In this document: positions 7,364 through 15,168 of the stretch, piece by piece | Layout: every line of letters begins with the position of its first letter | Position numbering within the stretch: the first letter of the stretch is position 1 | Origin: Virgibacillus doumboii | GTDB lineage: Bacteria; Bacillota; Bacilli; Bacillales; Amphibacillaceae | Reading direction: 5' to 3' | DNA length: 64,000 bases | Assembly: GCF_902806455.1 (NCBI RefSeq) | Contig: NZ_CADCWQ010000001.1 | Span: forward strand, 124,001-188,000 | The notes under the pieces: model-generated | What the model saw: only the letters and a program-made list of their open reading frames with translations | Database searches by the model: none | Told to the model about the DNA's origin: nothing | Program-made: the position numbers and the translations under genes

Positions 7364-7936
7364 TTATATGTCCGTGTATACGGAAAAACTTCTCAGTTCC
7401 CTGACCACACGTGAAATAGGCAATCCCATAACGGTGTAGTAATCTCCGATAATTTGCTTAACAAACATTGCTCCGATACTTTGGATTCCATAAGCTCCTG
7501 CCTTATCGTACGGTTCATCTGTGGAGATGTACCAATCAATTTCTTCTTTAGATAATGGCCAAAATTCAACCTTTGTACGTTCAACAAATATAATTTCATT
7601 ATCAAGGGAACGTATCATCACACCGGTAAAAACATCGTGTTCGTTTCCACTGAATGCGGTAATCATTTGCAAAGCTTCTTCCTTATTCTCCGGTTTTTCG
7701 AATATCATTTGATTATAGGAAACAACGGTATCAGCGGATAAGATCACTTCATCATTATGATCAATAGAGGTGTTTTTTCCTTTCAATATCGCTAATTGTT
7801 TTACTTTTTCCAGTGGATCTTTTGAGTTGATTTGTGATTCATCTACGTCCGGTTTTCGAACAGTAAAAGGAATCTTGACCTGGTTTAAGAGTTCCTGCCT
7901 TCGTGGTGACGATGATGCCAGGATAAGTTTTTTCAT
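7364..7936 (-). CDS. maf: Maf family nucleotide pyrophosphatase
   Basis: This 190-residue protein is full length for the Maf/YhdE family, which hydrolyses non-canonical and dTTP/UTP-type nucleoside triphosphates to monophosphates. The signature LASSSPRRQELL is at residues 5-16, followed by the conserved SADTVV (substrate-binding Asp), a conserved Lys/Glu region (FEKPENKEEA), and YDKAGAYGIQ with the catalytic-loop motif. The start is ATG 7936 with AAAGGAGATATAC upstream. In B. subtilis maf lies beside the mreBCD genes; here it stands alone next to the broken monooxygenase gene and an insertion element. Confidence 0.93.
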   Translation of the reverse strand: MKKLILASSSPRRQELLNQVKIPFTVRKPDVDESQINSKDPLEKVKQLAILKGKNTSIDHNDEVILSADTVVSYNQMIFEKPENKEEALQMITAFSGNEHDVFTGVMIRSLDNEIIFVERTKVEFWPLSKEEIDWYISTDEPYDKAGAYGIQSIGAMFVKQIIGDYYTVMGLPISRVVRELRSFSVYTDI

Positions 7937-8257
7937 ATGTATATCTCCTTTGGAAATGATTTGGTGATCTTAATTTTAGCAAGTATAGGGTAAGGTATTA
8001 AGGATTATTTTAGTCGGACAAGTAATTTGCTGTTCGGATTTTTAAATATAATGGGAACAATTGCTCTGTTTGGTGGATAATGATTATTAGGGGCCACACC
8101 CCGGCATTCCACTTCATTAACCTCAAGGGATGTACTTAAATGCAAGTAGCCACTATTGTACGTGAACAATCAGAAACTTTTGATCATACTAAACATGATC
8201 TCCTCTTCAAAAAGTTGATTCAAACATTTTTCAAAGAATTCATCGAAGGATTTTTCC

Positions 8258-8370
8258 GCACTCCTTTTATTAACTAAGTTTAATCAAATCTAAACTTATT
8301 TCACCAAAAGGTATTCTCCTCTGTTACCAAGAAGAATGTTATTTCAAACCCTCGGATTTACTTCCCGAGG
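8258..8370 (-). ncRNA. Putative right-end / omega-RNA region of tnpB
   Basis: TnpB elements usually encode the guide scaffold RNA across the tnpB 3' end to the element's right end. Here a hairpin (CCTCGG with CCGAGG, 8370-8365 and 8355-8350 on the minus strand) overlaps the tnpB stop codon, and about 90 bp remain to the junction at 8258. The natural guide would be host sequence immediately past the junction. The RNA itself is inferred. Confidence 0.45.
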
Positions 8371-9701
8371 CCAGCAGATGGAGTGAAACCACAAGCAATC
8401 TTTGCCTGTTTACAATCCCACCAAACTGTATACATAGGGGATTCCACACCTACGTAGCCCGCGCGTGGCAATCGCTTTTTGGCTTTCTTTCCGATATTAA
8501 CGGTGCTGTTGATATCTCGCGAAAGCGTTGTACCGCAGTTTACACATGTAAAGCTGCGAATAGATGGTTCTTTCTTCTCCTTATGACCGCAAACACAACA
8601 GGTTTTCGTTGTATCACGTTCATCAATTTTATAATAATGCTTGCCATTTTTTGCTTGCACCCAGTTTAAAATACTGCGAAATTTACCGACAGGTGTTTGA
8701 TTTAACATCGCCCTTCGCATCGTTCCGTACGTCGCAACATCTGGTGATGGTGTATAGTCACCAATGTAAATGGCATCATAACGCTTTGAAAAATAATGTG
8801 CATAACTAAATAACAACGTCTTCATTTGTTCTCGACGCTTCAATTCAGCTTTCACTAAAGCACAATTGAGTCTTTTCCAGCGTTTGCTCGGTTCAAAGTA
8901 AGTGACCTTTTCAGTACATACGAGCTTGCTTAACTTTTCGCATTTGTCCCGTTTGGATTTAATGTCATCAATGCGTTTATCCCAATATTTCAGTAAAGCA
9001 TTCATCGATTTCAATTCGTATGACTTCCCATCACTACCAAGCCCCACTGCCAGATTTTTATGATTTGGATCAAACACAATAAATGATTGTTCATTCACTT
9101 GCTTGATTTCCTTACTGTCTTCTATTGTAAAAATGGCATAATAAGAATCCAGGTCTTTTGTAATGCGAAGCGTTTTTATTTCTTCTGTTTCGCTGAGTTG
9201 GACTTCCTCCACAATTCCAACTGTGATGTGAATAGATTGTTTCACTTTTTTATCTACTTTCTTTGCATTTTTAAATTCCTCATCTGTTAACCTTCCAAAA
9301 GTTAGGGAAAGTTTATTGGAATTCACTAATTTGAACCCTTTCTTAGGCTCATCGTAATACAGCGAAAACCATTTCTTTTTCCAGGAACGATACTTCGGCT
9401 TCTGATTGGCCAGTTTTTCATCAAAAAAACGGTTGTAGGCATCATTTAATCGTAATGCCGCATTTTTTAAAGGAGATGAATGGACTTTATATAAAAATGG
9501 GTTTTCCTTTTTTATTTTGGGTACCTCATTACGCAAATTTCTTCCGGAAAGTAACCTCTTCGCGTTCCCATCTCGATAGTCTTCCTCAACCGCATCAAGT
9601 AATTGATTATACAGCCAATTGCACATTCTGGACTGGGAGTCTAACAGCTGTCTGTTTTCTTTAGTAACAACCAACCGAACCTTTTTATTGTACGTAAGCA
9701 T
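8358..9701 (-). CDS. tnpB: TnpB-like RNA-guided nuclease, divergent RuvC motif II
   Basis: This 447-residue protein is full length for TnpB. It has an N-terminal HTH/OB-like region, a RuvC-like core and a C-terminal zinc finger with Cys pairs near residues 368/371 and 386/389. RuvC motif I is FDPNHKNLAVG (Asp about 211) and motif III is SRDINSTVNI (Asp about 396). At motif II, where most TnpBs have Glu (usually in IxxExL), this protein reads AIYIGDYTPSP, with Gly aligned to the Glu and Asp next to it. It may therefore be catalytically altered. ATG 9701 overlaps the 3' end of tnpA by 17 bp, as is usual in IS607; the in-frame TTG 9716 has no clear site. Confidence 0.9.
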   Translation of the reverse strand: MLTYNKKVRLVVTKENRQLLDSQSRMCNWLYNQLLDAVEEDYRDGNAKRLLSGRNLRNEVPKIKKENPFLYKVHSSPLKNAALRLNDAYNRFFDEKLANQKPKYRSWKKKWFSLYYDEPKKGFKLVNSNKLSLTFGRLTDEEFKNAKKVDKKVKQSIHITVGIVEEVQLSETEEIKTLRITKDLDSYYAIFTIEDSKEIKQVNEQSFIVFDPNHKNLAVGLGSDGKSYELKSMNALLKYWDKRIDDIKSKRDKCEKLSKLVCTEKVTYFEPSKRWKRLNCALVKAELKRREQMKTLLFSYAHYFSKRYDAIYIGDYTPSPDVATYGTMRRAMLNQTPVGKFRSILNWVQAKNGKHYYKIDERDTTKTCCVCGHKEKKEPSIRSFTCVNCGTTLSRDINSTVNIGKKAKKRLPRAGYVGVESPMYTVWWDCKQAKIACGFTPSAGLGK

Positions 9702-9879
9702 GTTCGTTGTCCTCAATTGCTTGTTTTACTGTCTGTTGCAGATTTTTTCGTTTATGACTTCTACTTCCATACAAACGACTGCTGAAAACAACTATAATGA
9801 ACATGTCTTCAACTAATTTCTGTTCGTATGTATTAGGGTGCACGCCAAGCATTTTTAATGCTTCTTCCATTGTATACAC
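9685..9879 (-). pseudogene. tnpA: Internally deleted IS607 serine transposase tnpA
   Basis: This 64-codon frame starts at GTG 9879 after AAGGAGG. It encodes the MerR-like N-terminal helix-turn-helix of an IS607 resolvase-type transposase (MYTMEEALKMLGVHPNTY) joined directly to the family's extreme C-terminus (LVEDMFIIVVFSSRLYGSR plus a basic tail). The serine-recombinase catalytic domain, with the nucleophilic Ser and the Arg cluster (expected roughly 120-150 residues), is missing. The junction is in frame, so a short hybrid peptide could still be made. It cannot catalyse transposition. Confidence 0.85.
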
Positions 9880-10806
9880 TTCTTTAACCTCCTTGTGTTT
9901 TATATACTTACATTATTCGACAAAGGAGGTTAGTTTTCCTGCAAGAAAATTGTTAATTTTAAATAATTTTATTTAAGCTGTTTTATTACCCCGACATTCA
10001 TAAACATATTGATTATCATGCTACAAAGCTCTTATCTGAAGAAGTCCATACAGACCTTTATAAAGGAAAAACACGAAGACTGGATATCGTCGTTGAAACG
10101 AAGCTTAAAGATGAAGAATCTGTAATTATCATTCATGTTGAGCCGCAAAGCTACGTTCAACCCAATTTTCATGAACGAATGTTTGATTATTACAGTTTGC
10201 TGTATAGTAAGTATCGGAAACCAGTAATACCTATTGCAGTTTTTAGCTATGATAACAATCATGATGAAAAAAACACCTTCTCGATAAGTTTTCCCTTCCT
10301 TCATGTATTGACGTTTAATTTCCTGACGCTTGAACTCCGGAAAAGAAATTGGCGGAAATACATTGAATCCGACAATAGCACTAAGCAATTTCTGCGGATG
10401 TTGACTAGAATGCAGTTAAACCCGGCTAAGGAGTACTTAATTTACCATTTTTATCGAAAGTTATCTAAAGCTTAATGAAAAGGAGGAAAAAGAATTGCAT
10501 GATGAAATAGACAAAATGGAGGACGGTGAAAAAGTAATGGAACTTACGATTTCTTATGAGGAAAAAGGAAGAAAAGAAGGTAAGAAGGAAGTTGCCGTAG
10601 AGATGTTAAAGAAAGGCTTCTCAATTGAGTTTACAGCCGAGGTAACCAAACTTGAAGAGGATGAAATTAGGATGTTGAAGGAAAGAATATAGTGGTTTAA
10701 AGAATCCCCTGACATAAGGTCCGGGGATTTATTTTTCAAATAAAGGAATTCCAAATAATTTTGTCGAATTAAAAGGATAAACCATTTTTTTATTAGAGGT
10801 GTAGTG

Positions 10807-11835
10807 ATGTCTGATTTCACAGTGAATATATTTCAGAATAGAGACAGTTCGTATCATATAGGATTGAATCTCGGAAAAAAGATTATGGGTACAGCAATTC
10901 CTGAAAAATTTGAAACGATTACCCGGCCGGAAGTTGATACCGAAAACGTGAAAGCAATCTATCAGTCGTTTGCACCGCATTTGCTGGATGAACTGGAAGG
11001 TTTGGCAGAAGGAGCACAAGTTCCTTGGACAAGGGCAGCTGCTTTATTTGGCGGCTATGATGTGCCAAGACCTGAAGCACTGGGTTGTTCGGCCATGCTG
11101 ACAGGTACGTATTATGTGCGTAATTATGACTTTTCGCCGGCATTGTATGACGGGTATTTCAGTCTTATTCAGCCTGAGGAAGCTCTTGCCACGGCGGGAT
11201 ATAATCTTCAGGTGATTGGCAGACATGACGGTGTCAATCAGGATGGCCTTGTGGTTGGACTTCATTTCGTTAGCAACCACGGCTACATGAAAGGGGTATC
11301 TGCTTGGTTAGCAGTACGGATGGTCCTCGATACGTGTTCATCTGTGTCTGAGGCAGTCAGAATGCTGAAAGAGATTCCGCATGCCGCCTGCTACAATTTT
11401 TCACTGGGGGATAAAGCCGGGAAAGTTGCTGTTGTGGAGGCAAGTCCAAATGAGGTTAAGGTGCGACACGATGAAGCATTTCTAACGTGTGTTAATCATT
11501 TTCAGGACGAATCACGTCAGTTTAAAAACAGATCATTGATCAATAACTCCCTTGATCGGAATACGTATTTGGCAACAAAGAAAGAGAATAAAATGACAAT
11601 GCAGGAAGCGTTTGATCATTTTCGGGATATACGATCACCGCTTTTTTATACAGACTATGAAAATCTGTTTGGAACCCTGCATACATTTGCTTACCGTTAC
11701 GAGGATTCCAAGTTATTGACGGCAATCGCCCAAAGCAAACAGGTTCTGGCTATCGATTTTGATGAATGGGTTGCTGGGACAGATGTTCCGGAAGAGAGAT
11801 TACAGGGTACGATTGAAGGTCATGCTGCGGAATAA
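10807..11835 (+). CDS. C45-family autoproteolytic acyltransferase/hydrolase (Ntn fold)
   Basis: This 342-residue protein resembles the C45 / acyl-CoA:6-aminopenicillanic-acid acyltransferase-like and choloylglycine-hydrolase-like Ntn hydrolases. The likely nucleophile is Cys94 in EALGCSAML, which would become the N-terminal residue after self-cleavage. Supporting motifs are YVRNYDFSP (the conserved RNxD segment), GRHDGVNQDGLVVGL and ACYNFSLGD. The natural substrate is unknown; amide or lactone hydrolysis is likely. ATG 10807 follows AGAGGTG; GTG 10804 is adjacent but overlaps poorly. A decayed copy of this gene's 3' end lies at about 12355-12435, as part of a tandem duplication with the DUF4181 gene. 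Confidence 0.8.
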   Translation: MSDFTVNIFQNRDSSYHIGLNLGKKIMGTAIPEKFETITRPEVDTENVKAIYQSFAPHLLDELEGLAEGAQVPWTRAAALFGGYDVPRPEALGCSAMLTGTYYVRNYDFSPALYDGYFSLIQPEEALATAGYNLQVIGRHDGVNQDGLVVGLHFVSNHGYMKGVSAWLAVRMVLDTCSSVSEAVRMLKEIPHAACYNFSLGDKAGKVAVVEASPNEVKVRHDEAFLTCVNHFQDESRQFKNRSLINNSLDRNTYLATKKENKMTMQEAFDHFRDIRSPLFYTDYENLFGTLHTFAYRYEDSKLLTAIAQSKQVLAIDFDEWVAGTDVPEERLQGTIEGHAAE

Positions 11836-11861
11836 ACAGAAGGGATGGGAGTGAATTTTAT

Positions 11862-12312
11862 ATGCATCCAAGCTATGGACCGGGTCCGGAGTTTTGGGGT
11901 AATTTAGTCATCCTGGGTGCGACCTTGCTGTTGGTGTTCTTTATATTTAATACAATTATGCGAAAGATACTTCGTGTTGAGCGGAAAAAGTTGTTTTCAC
12001 AGAACCATGTTAATGAATCCCATAAGAAAATCGACAGGTATATTTGGATAGCATCTATACTTACTATCATTGTTTCTTATTTTATCTTTCTATTCAATTA
12101 CCATAATCACTATTTAATAGAGAACTATCAATGGATTTTTTTAGCTATTGGTGTTGTTTCAGCTTTACTTCAAGAAGCAGTTCGTGCAGTTATGGAATGG
12201 AAGTATAAAAAGGGAAAATGATTATTTGTATACTATCATTCAAATGGTTTTCGCAATTGCGGTATTGTTTTTTACGTATCAATCAGAGTTTTTTGGGCTG
12301 TTTGAAACATAG
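11862..12312 (+). pseudogene. DUF4181-like membrane protein, copy 1 (frameshifted)
   Basis: Translation from ATG 11862 (AAGGGATGGGAG upstream) gives 119 residues. They contain a first transmembrane segment (LVILGATLLLVFFIFNTI), the family motif VERKKLFSQNHVNESHKKIDRY, two further membrane segments, and end WKYKKGK at TGA 12219. Downstream, another frame (from 12217) continues NDYLYTIIQMVFAIAVLFF to TAG 12312 and matches the C-terminus of copy 2. The A run at 12215-12218 therefore carries a net +1/-2 change. The product would lack its last membrane helix. Function unknown. Confidence 0.7.
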
Positions 12313-12354
12313 AAAAAAGTTCATAGTGGGAATTGGGAATACCGAAATCAATAG

Positions 12355-12905
12355 TTCTTGCTAAGAGGTATGGGTTGCTGGAACAGACATCCCTTAAAAA
12401 TTTCAAGGTGAAGAAACAGCTGCTGGGAAAATAAACAAAAGGGATGGGAGTGAACTTTATATGCCTCCAAATTATGGATCGGATCCTAATATCTTTGGAA
12501 AGTTAATTCTCCTGATGGGCACCCTGGGACTGGTCGTCTTTATTTTTAACACCATTATACGAAAAATACTTTACGTTGAACGGAAGAAAATGTTTTCCGA
12601 TAACCATATTAATGAGGCGCATAAGAAAATAGATTGGTTTCTGAGGATATCTTTTGCAATTTCTTCAATTGTTTTTTTTCATTATTTTCGCAGCTAACTA
12701 TCAGATGGAATATGGTTCATGGGTATTAATGGGTATTTCTTTTTTCTTTCTTATTCTACAGGAAATCGTTCGGGCAGTAATGGAATTCAAGCATAAAAAA
12801 GGACAGAATGATTATCTATTCACCATTATTCAAATGGTCTTCGTAATGGTTGTCATGTGCGTTGCCTTGGCGTCAGAAGGCTTTGGGCTGTTTGATTTGT
12901 GGTAA
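12355..12905 (+). repeat. Tandem duplicate of the C45 3' end plus DUF4181 gene
   Basis: Bases from about 12355 repeat, at an offset of 599 bp, the segment starting near 11755 (tail of the C45 gene, the RBS and the whole DUF4181 gene). Identity is clearest at ATGGGTTGCTGG and the shared AAGGGATGGGAGTGAA leader. The copies have diverged considerably, so the duplication is old. Confidence 0.8.
12461..12905 (+). pseudogene. DUF4181-like membrane protein, copy 2 (frameshifted)
   Basis: The frame from ATG 12461 encodes VERKKMFSDNHINEAHKKIDW and begins a second membrane helix, then shifts at a run of eight Ts (12672-12679). Removing one T joins it to the frame ending at 12905, which encodes IIFAANYQMEYGSW, two membrane helices and a GLFDLW C-terminus, giving about 147 residues. 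Homopolymer length is the simplest explanation: mutation, sequencing error or phase-variable switching. It follows copy 1 after a 148-bp gap holding the relic of the C45 tail, and precedes coaW by 33 bp. Confidence 0.75.
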
Positions 12906-12938
12906 GATTGCAATATTTTTCCGAGGGGGTTATATATA

Positions 12939-13757
12939 ATGAACCAGACAAAAATAGGTATTGATGCCGGTGGAACACTTATAAAAGTTGCTTCTCAGGA
13001 AAATGGAGCCATAAACTATCAATCATTTCCGTCACGTGATATTGATGAGGTCTGCACATGGTTTACCAATAGTTTTGATAATCCAGCAGTATGCATTACC
13101 GGTGGGAAAAGTAAAGTGCTGGCAGAAAAATTGAACATTCCAGCAAAAACAGTGATTGAATTTGATGCTACTACAAAAGGTATTCAGTTCCTGGCAGATC
13201 AGCAAAAACATGATCTTGGGGATTCTTTTCTATTTGTTAATGTTGGTACCGGAACATCAATTCATCATGTAAACGGTGGTAAACAGGAACGGGTTGGTGG
13301 ATCTGGTGTTGGTGGCGGAACATTGCTTGGTCTTGCCTATCTTTCAACGGGTATCAGGAATTTTGAAGAAATAGTTCAGCATGCAGGAAATGGTGACAGA
13401 GAGAATGTGGATCTGAAAGTAAAAGATATTTTCGAAGGCACATTACCACCGATATCCGGTGATCTGACAGCAAGTAATTTTGGCAAGACAGAAGCGATGT
13501 TGGAAAACTCACCTGAAAAGGCAGATATATTAGCGTCCATCATTGGTTTGATTGGAGAAGTTATTGTCACTATCAGCATCCAAATGGCAGAACAATATAA
13601 TACAGAAAAGATAGTATATATTGGTTCATCTTTTCGTTCGAATCCACTTTTGCAAAAACTTATAGAGGAATATACGAGAATGATAGGGAAGACACCAGTA
13701 TTTCTTCAGAAAGGCGAGTATAGTGGTGCTGTCGGTGCGCTGTTGTCAATTGATTGA
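12939..13757 (+). CDS. coaW: Type II pantothenate kinase CoaW
   Basis: This 272-residue protein is a eukaryotic-like type II pantothenate kinase (ASKHA fold), which phosphorylates pantothenate in the first step of coenzyme A synthesis. It has the phosphate-1 motif IGIDAGGTLIKV (residues 6-17), VNVGTGTSIHHV (phosphate 2), the glycine-rich RVGGSGVGGGTLLGL, and IVYIGSSFRSNP near the C-terminus. Bacterial CoaW occurs in Staphylococcus and some Bacillus, and unlike CoaA it resists CoA feedback inhibition. The start is ATG 12939 after GAGGGGG. It probably acts in the cytosol as a dimer. Confidence 0.93.
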   Translation: MNQTKIGIDAGGTLIKVASQENGAINYQSFPSRDIDEVCTWFTNSFDNPAVCITGGKSKVLAEKLNIPAKTVIEFDATTKGIQFLADQQKHDLGDSFLFVNVGTGTSIHHVNGGKQERVGGSGVGGGTLLGLAYLSTGIRNFEEIVQHAGNGDRENVDLKVKDIFEGTLPPISGDLTASNFGKTEAMLENSPEKADILASIIGLIGEVIVTISIQMAEQYNTEKIVYIGSSFRSNPLLQKLIEEYTRMIGKTPVFLQKGEYSGAVGALLSID

Positions 13758-13780
13758 AAAGACACTTGGCGGGTGATTCA

Positions 13781-13858
13781 GTGACTTCACATAAACCGAT
13801 ACGAATTATGGCGGGAATCGCTTCCTGGTATGAAAATAATAAACGATATGACGAATAG
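13781..13858 (+). CDS. Possible 25-residue micropeptide
   Basis: GTG 13781 opens a short frame encoding MTSHKPIRIMAGIASWYENNKRYDE. GGCGGGTGAT lies just upstream and could be a ribosome site. It may equally be the tail of a lost gene. Very tentative. Confidence 0.25.
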   Translation: MTSHKPIRIMAGIASWYENNKRYDE

Positions 13859-13888
13859 ATTATAAAATGAATCAGAAAGGTGATTAGG

Positions 13889-14059
13889 TTGGACCATGTA
13901 TTAATACAAATCATTATGGGGATAGGTTTTATTTATTTTGCTGGCACTTTTGTTTTGGAATTAAGGAAAGGCAGTGAGCGGAGTAAAAACCAATTTCTAT
14001 TATCTATAATTATGATGATTGTCTTTGCTGTACTCCTGATACAAACCTTAATGCAGTAA
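13889..14059 (+). CDS. Small two-helix membrane protein, 56 residues
   Basis: The frame from TTG 13889 (AGAAAGGTGATTAGG upstream) to TAA 14059 encodes a peptide with two hydrophobic helices, IIMGIGFIYFAGTFVL and FLLSIIMMIVFAVLLI, split by a basic loop (ELRKGSERSKNQ). The positive-inside rule would place the loop in the cytoplasm. It sits among other small membrane protein genes. No family is recognised. Confidence 0.5.
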   Translation: MDHVLIQIIMGIGFIYFAGTFVLELRKGSERSKNQFLLSIIMMIVFAVLLIQTLMQ

Positions 14060-14146
14060 TATATACTGCTGGAGTTAGATATCTTAAAAGTTTAATACAT
14101 AGAATAGAAGGAAATTATTATTTTATAGTGGAAATGAGGTATTATC

Positions 14147-14488
14147 TTGTTTGTTTTTACAGTATCTCGCCCAAGTCCACCATTCGAATGGACGTTGCTG
14201 ATTCCAATATTGGTCGTCCTGATTTTTTCAGTTATTTTGTCAGTAATAAATCGGAATAAACAAAAAACAGACAAGGGAGTTAAAGCGAATTATTTTCGAT
14301 TAAGTTATCGGAGAAAGTTTGTCCGTACCCTTTGGACAGTTCCAGTCAGCTTGTTATTGTTGATTGCTGCATTATTTCTTGTGCAATTTTCATGGACATT
14401 AAAAATTATTATAATAGTATTATCTGTTGTCGCTTTTGCACTGCAGGCCAGCTATAATTATATCATGTGGAAACGACATGAAGCTTAA
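14147..14488 (+). CDS. Small membrane protein, three helices, unknown
   Basis: This 113-residue protein has hydrophobic segments at about residues 16-34, 62-82 and 84-103. A basic stretch (NRNKQKTDKG...YRRKFVR) between the first and second is probably cytoplasmic. The start is TTG 14147 with AATGAGGT 7 bp upstream. It is followed after 35 bp by another small membrane protein, and the two may form one transcript. No family is recognised; such short proteins often sit in stress or export operons. Confidence 0.6.
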   Translation: MFVFTVSRPSPPFEWTLLIPILVVLIFSVILSVINRNKQKTDKGVKANYFRLSYRRKFVRTLWTVPVSLLLLIAALFLVQFSWTLKIIIIVLSVVAFALQASYNYIMWKRHEA

Positions 14489-14523
14489 TTGGGGAACAAG
14501 GATAAATAGAAAGGAACGTTACT

Positions 14524-14865
14524 ATGACACTGGATGGAAGTAATTTAGCTATATTCTTATATGTTTTATTCATGATTATTTCATTGGCTGTCAGTTATTT
14601 GTATGGCTGGAAAGTGATTGAAATGACCGGTCTGTTTGTATCGCAGACTTTTATCGCGAGTGTTATTAATCTATTTATGGGAGTCTGTGCGATTTTTGGC
14701 TGGTTTCTTTATTCCTGGGGAGTGAATGAAGCATTGTTCTTTGGTGGATTGGTATTGGGTTTGATATTACTGGCAGTCAGCGAGATAGCTCTGATCGTAA
14801 CACTTTACCTTCAACGGGAGAAATTAACAGGAAAATTTCATGAGCAAATGGAGCAGAGCAACTAA
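14524..14865 (+). CDS. Small membrane protein, four hydrophobic segments, unknown
   Basis: This 113-residue hydrophobic protein has membrane segments at about residues 8-28, 33-57, 60-75 and 76-98, and a short cytoplasmic tail (LQREKLTGKFHEQMEQSN). The start is ATG 14524 with GAAAGGAACG upstream. Its stop codon TAA lies inside the first copy of a short repeat that recurs through the following 200 bp. Family unknown. Confidence 0.6.
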   Translation: MTLDGSNLAIFLYVLFMIISLAVSYLYGWKVIEMTGLFVSQTFIASVINLFMGVCAIFGWFLYSWGVNEALFFGGLVLGLILLAVSEIALIVTLYLQREKLTGKFHEQMEQSN

Positions 14866-15074
14866 CGGAATGCGTGTCCGGCAGAAGAACGATGCGGATT
14901 CTCATTCCGCTAATTGACAAAAGAACTGTACAAAAAGAGGTCAGGCGGATTGTAGTTCCGCTATCGCTTCGAAATTGATGAATTTACAGGTAAAAAAAGC
15001 AACTAATGGAATGAGGATCCTAAATGATGCACAATATGACGTTTTTATAGCATATAACGGAATGAGAATCCGCC
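14863..15074. repeat. Cluster of short dyad repeats (CGGAATGAGAATCCGC type)
   Basis: Five degenerate copies of a 17-20-bp motif occur in 212 bp: 14863-14882, 14894-14910, 14944-14962, 15004-15023 and 15055-15074. Copies at 14894-14909 and 15058-15073 are exact 16-bp reverse complements and could form a long-loop hairpin. No gene is seen in 14866-15168. Confidence 0.7.
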
Positions 15075-15168
15075 AAATTAATTAAAGCGGTACATTATCA
15101 CCTTAGATTTTTTTACAAGTGTTTTAGCCGTTAACCCACTTGAATAAAATCTGCATTGCTTTTCTCTG

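Larger units (their letters stand above)
8258..9990 (-). mobile_element. IS607-family element (deleted tnpA, intact tnpB)
   Basis: The 1,733-bp insertion is bounded on each side by CC (8256-8257 and 9989-9990), with no larger target duplication. Excision of one CC plus the interior rebuilds an uninterrupted Rpn nuclease frame. This agrees with the known behaviour of IS607 serine transposases, which exchange at a GG/CC dinucleotide without target duplication. Read on the minus strand, the order is left end, tnpA remnant, tnpB, right end. The ends share an AT-rich TTTTATTA motif close to both junctions. The family call rests on the tnpA fragment. Confidence 0.85.
8140..10692 (+). pseudogene. 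Rpn/YhgA-type PD-(D/E)XK nuclease gene, split by an IS607 element and frameshifted
   Basis: The 5' part (ATG 8140, AAGGGA upstream, to 8257) encodes 39 residues ending IEGFF. The gene resumes in frame at 9991 with PDIHKHIDYHATKLLSEE, and removing 8258-9990 restores a continuous reading frame. The rest carries the nuclease core (RRLDIVVETKLKDEE, then IIHVEPQS giving a D...ExQ motif). A second lesion, a net +1/-2 shift in the T run at 10448-10452, moves the tail (FIESYLKLNEKEEKEL...ISYEEKGRKEGKKE) into another frame that ends at 10692. Relatives often have about 20 more residues before FLRMLTRMQL, so a small deletion near 10380 is also possible. Rpn proteins are DNases that promote recombination and are often mobile. 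Confidence 0.85.
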
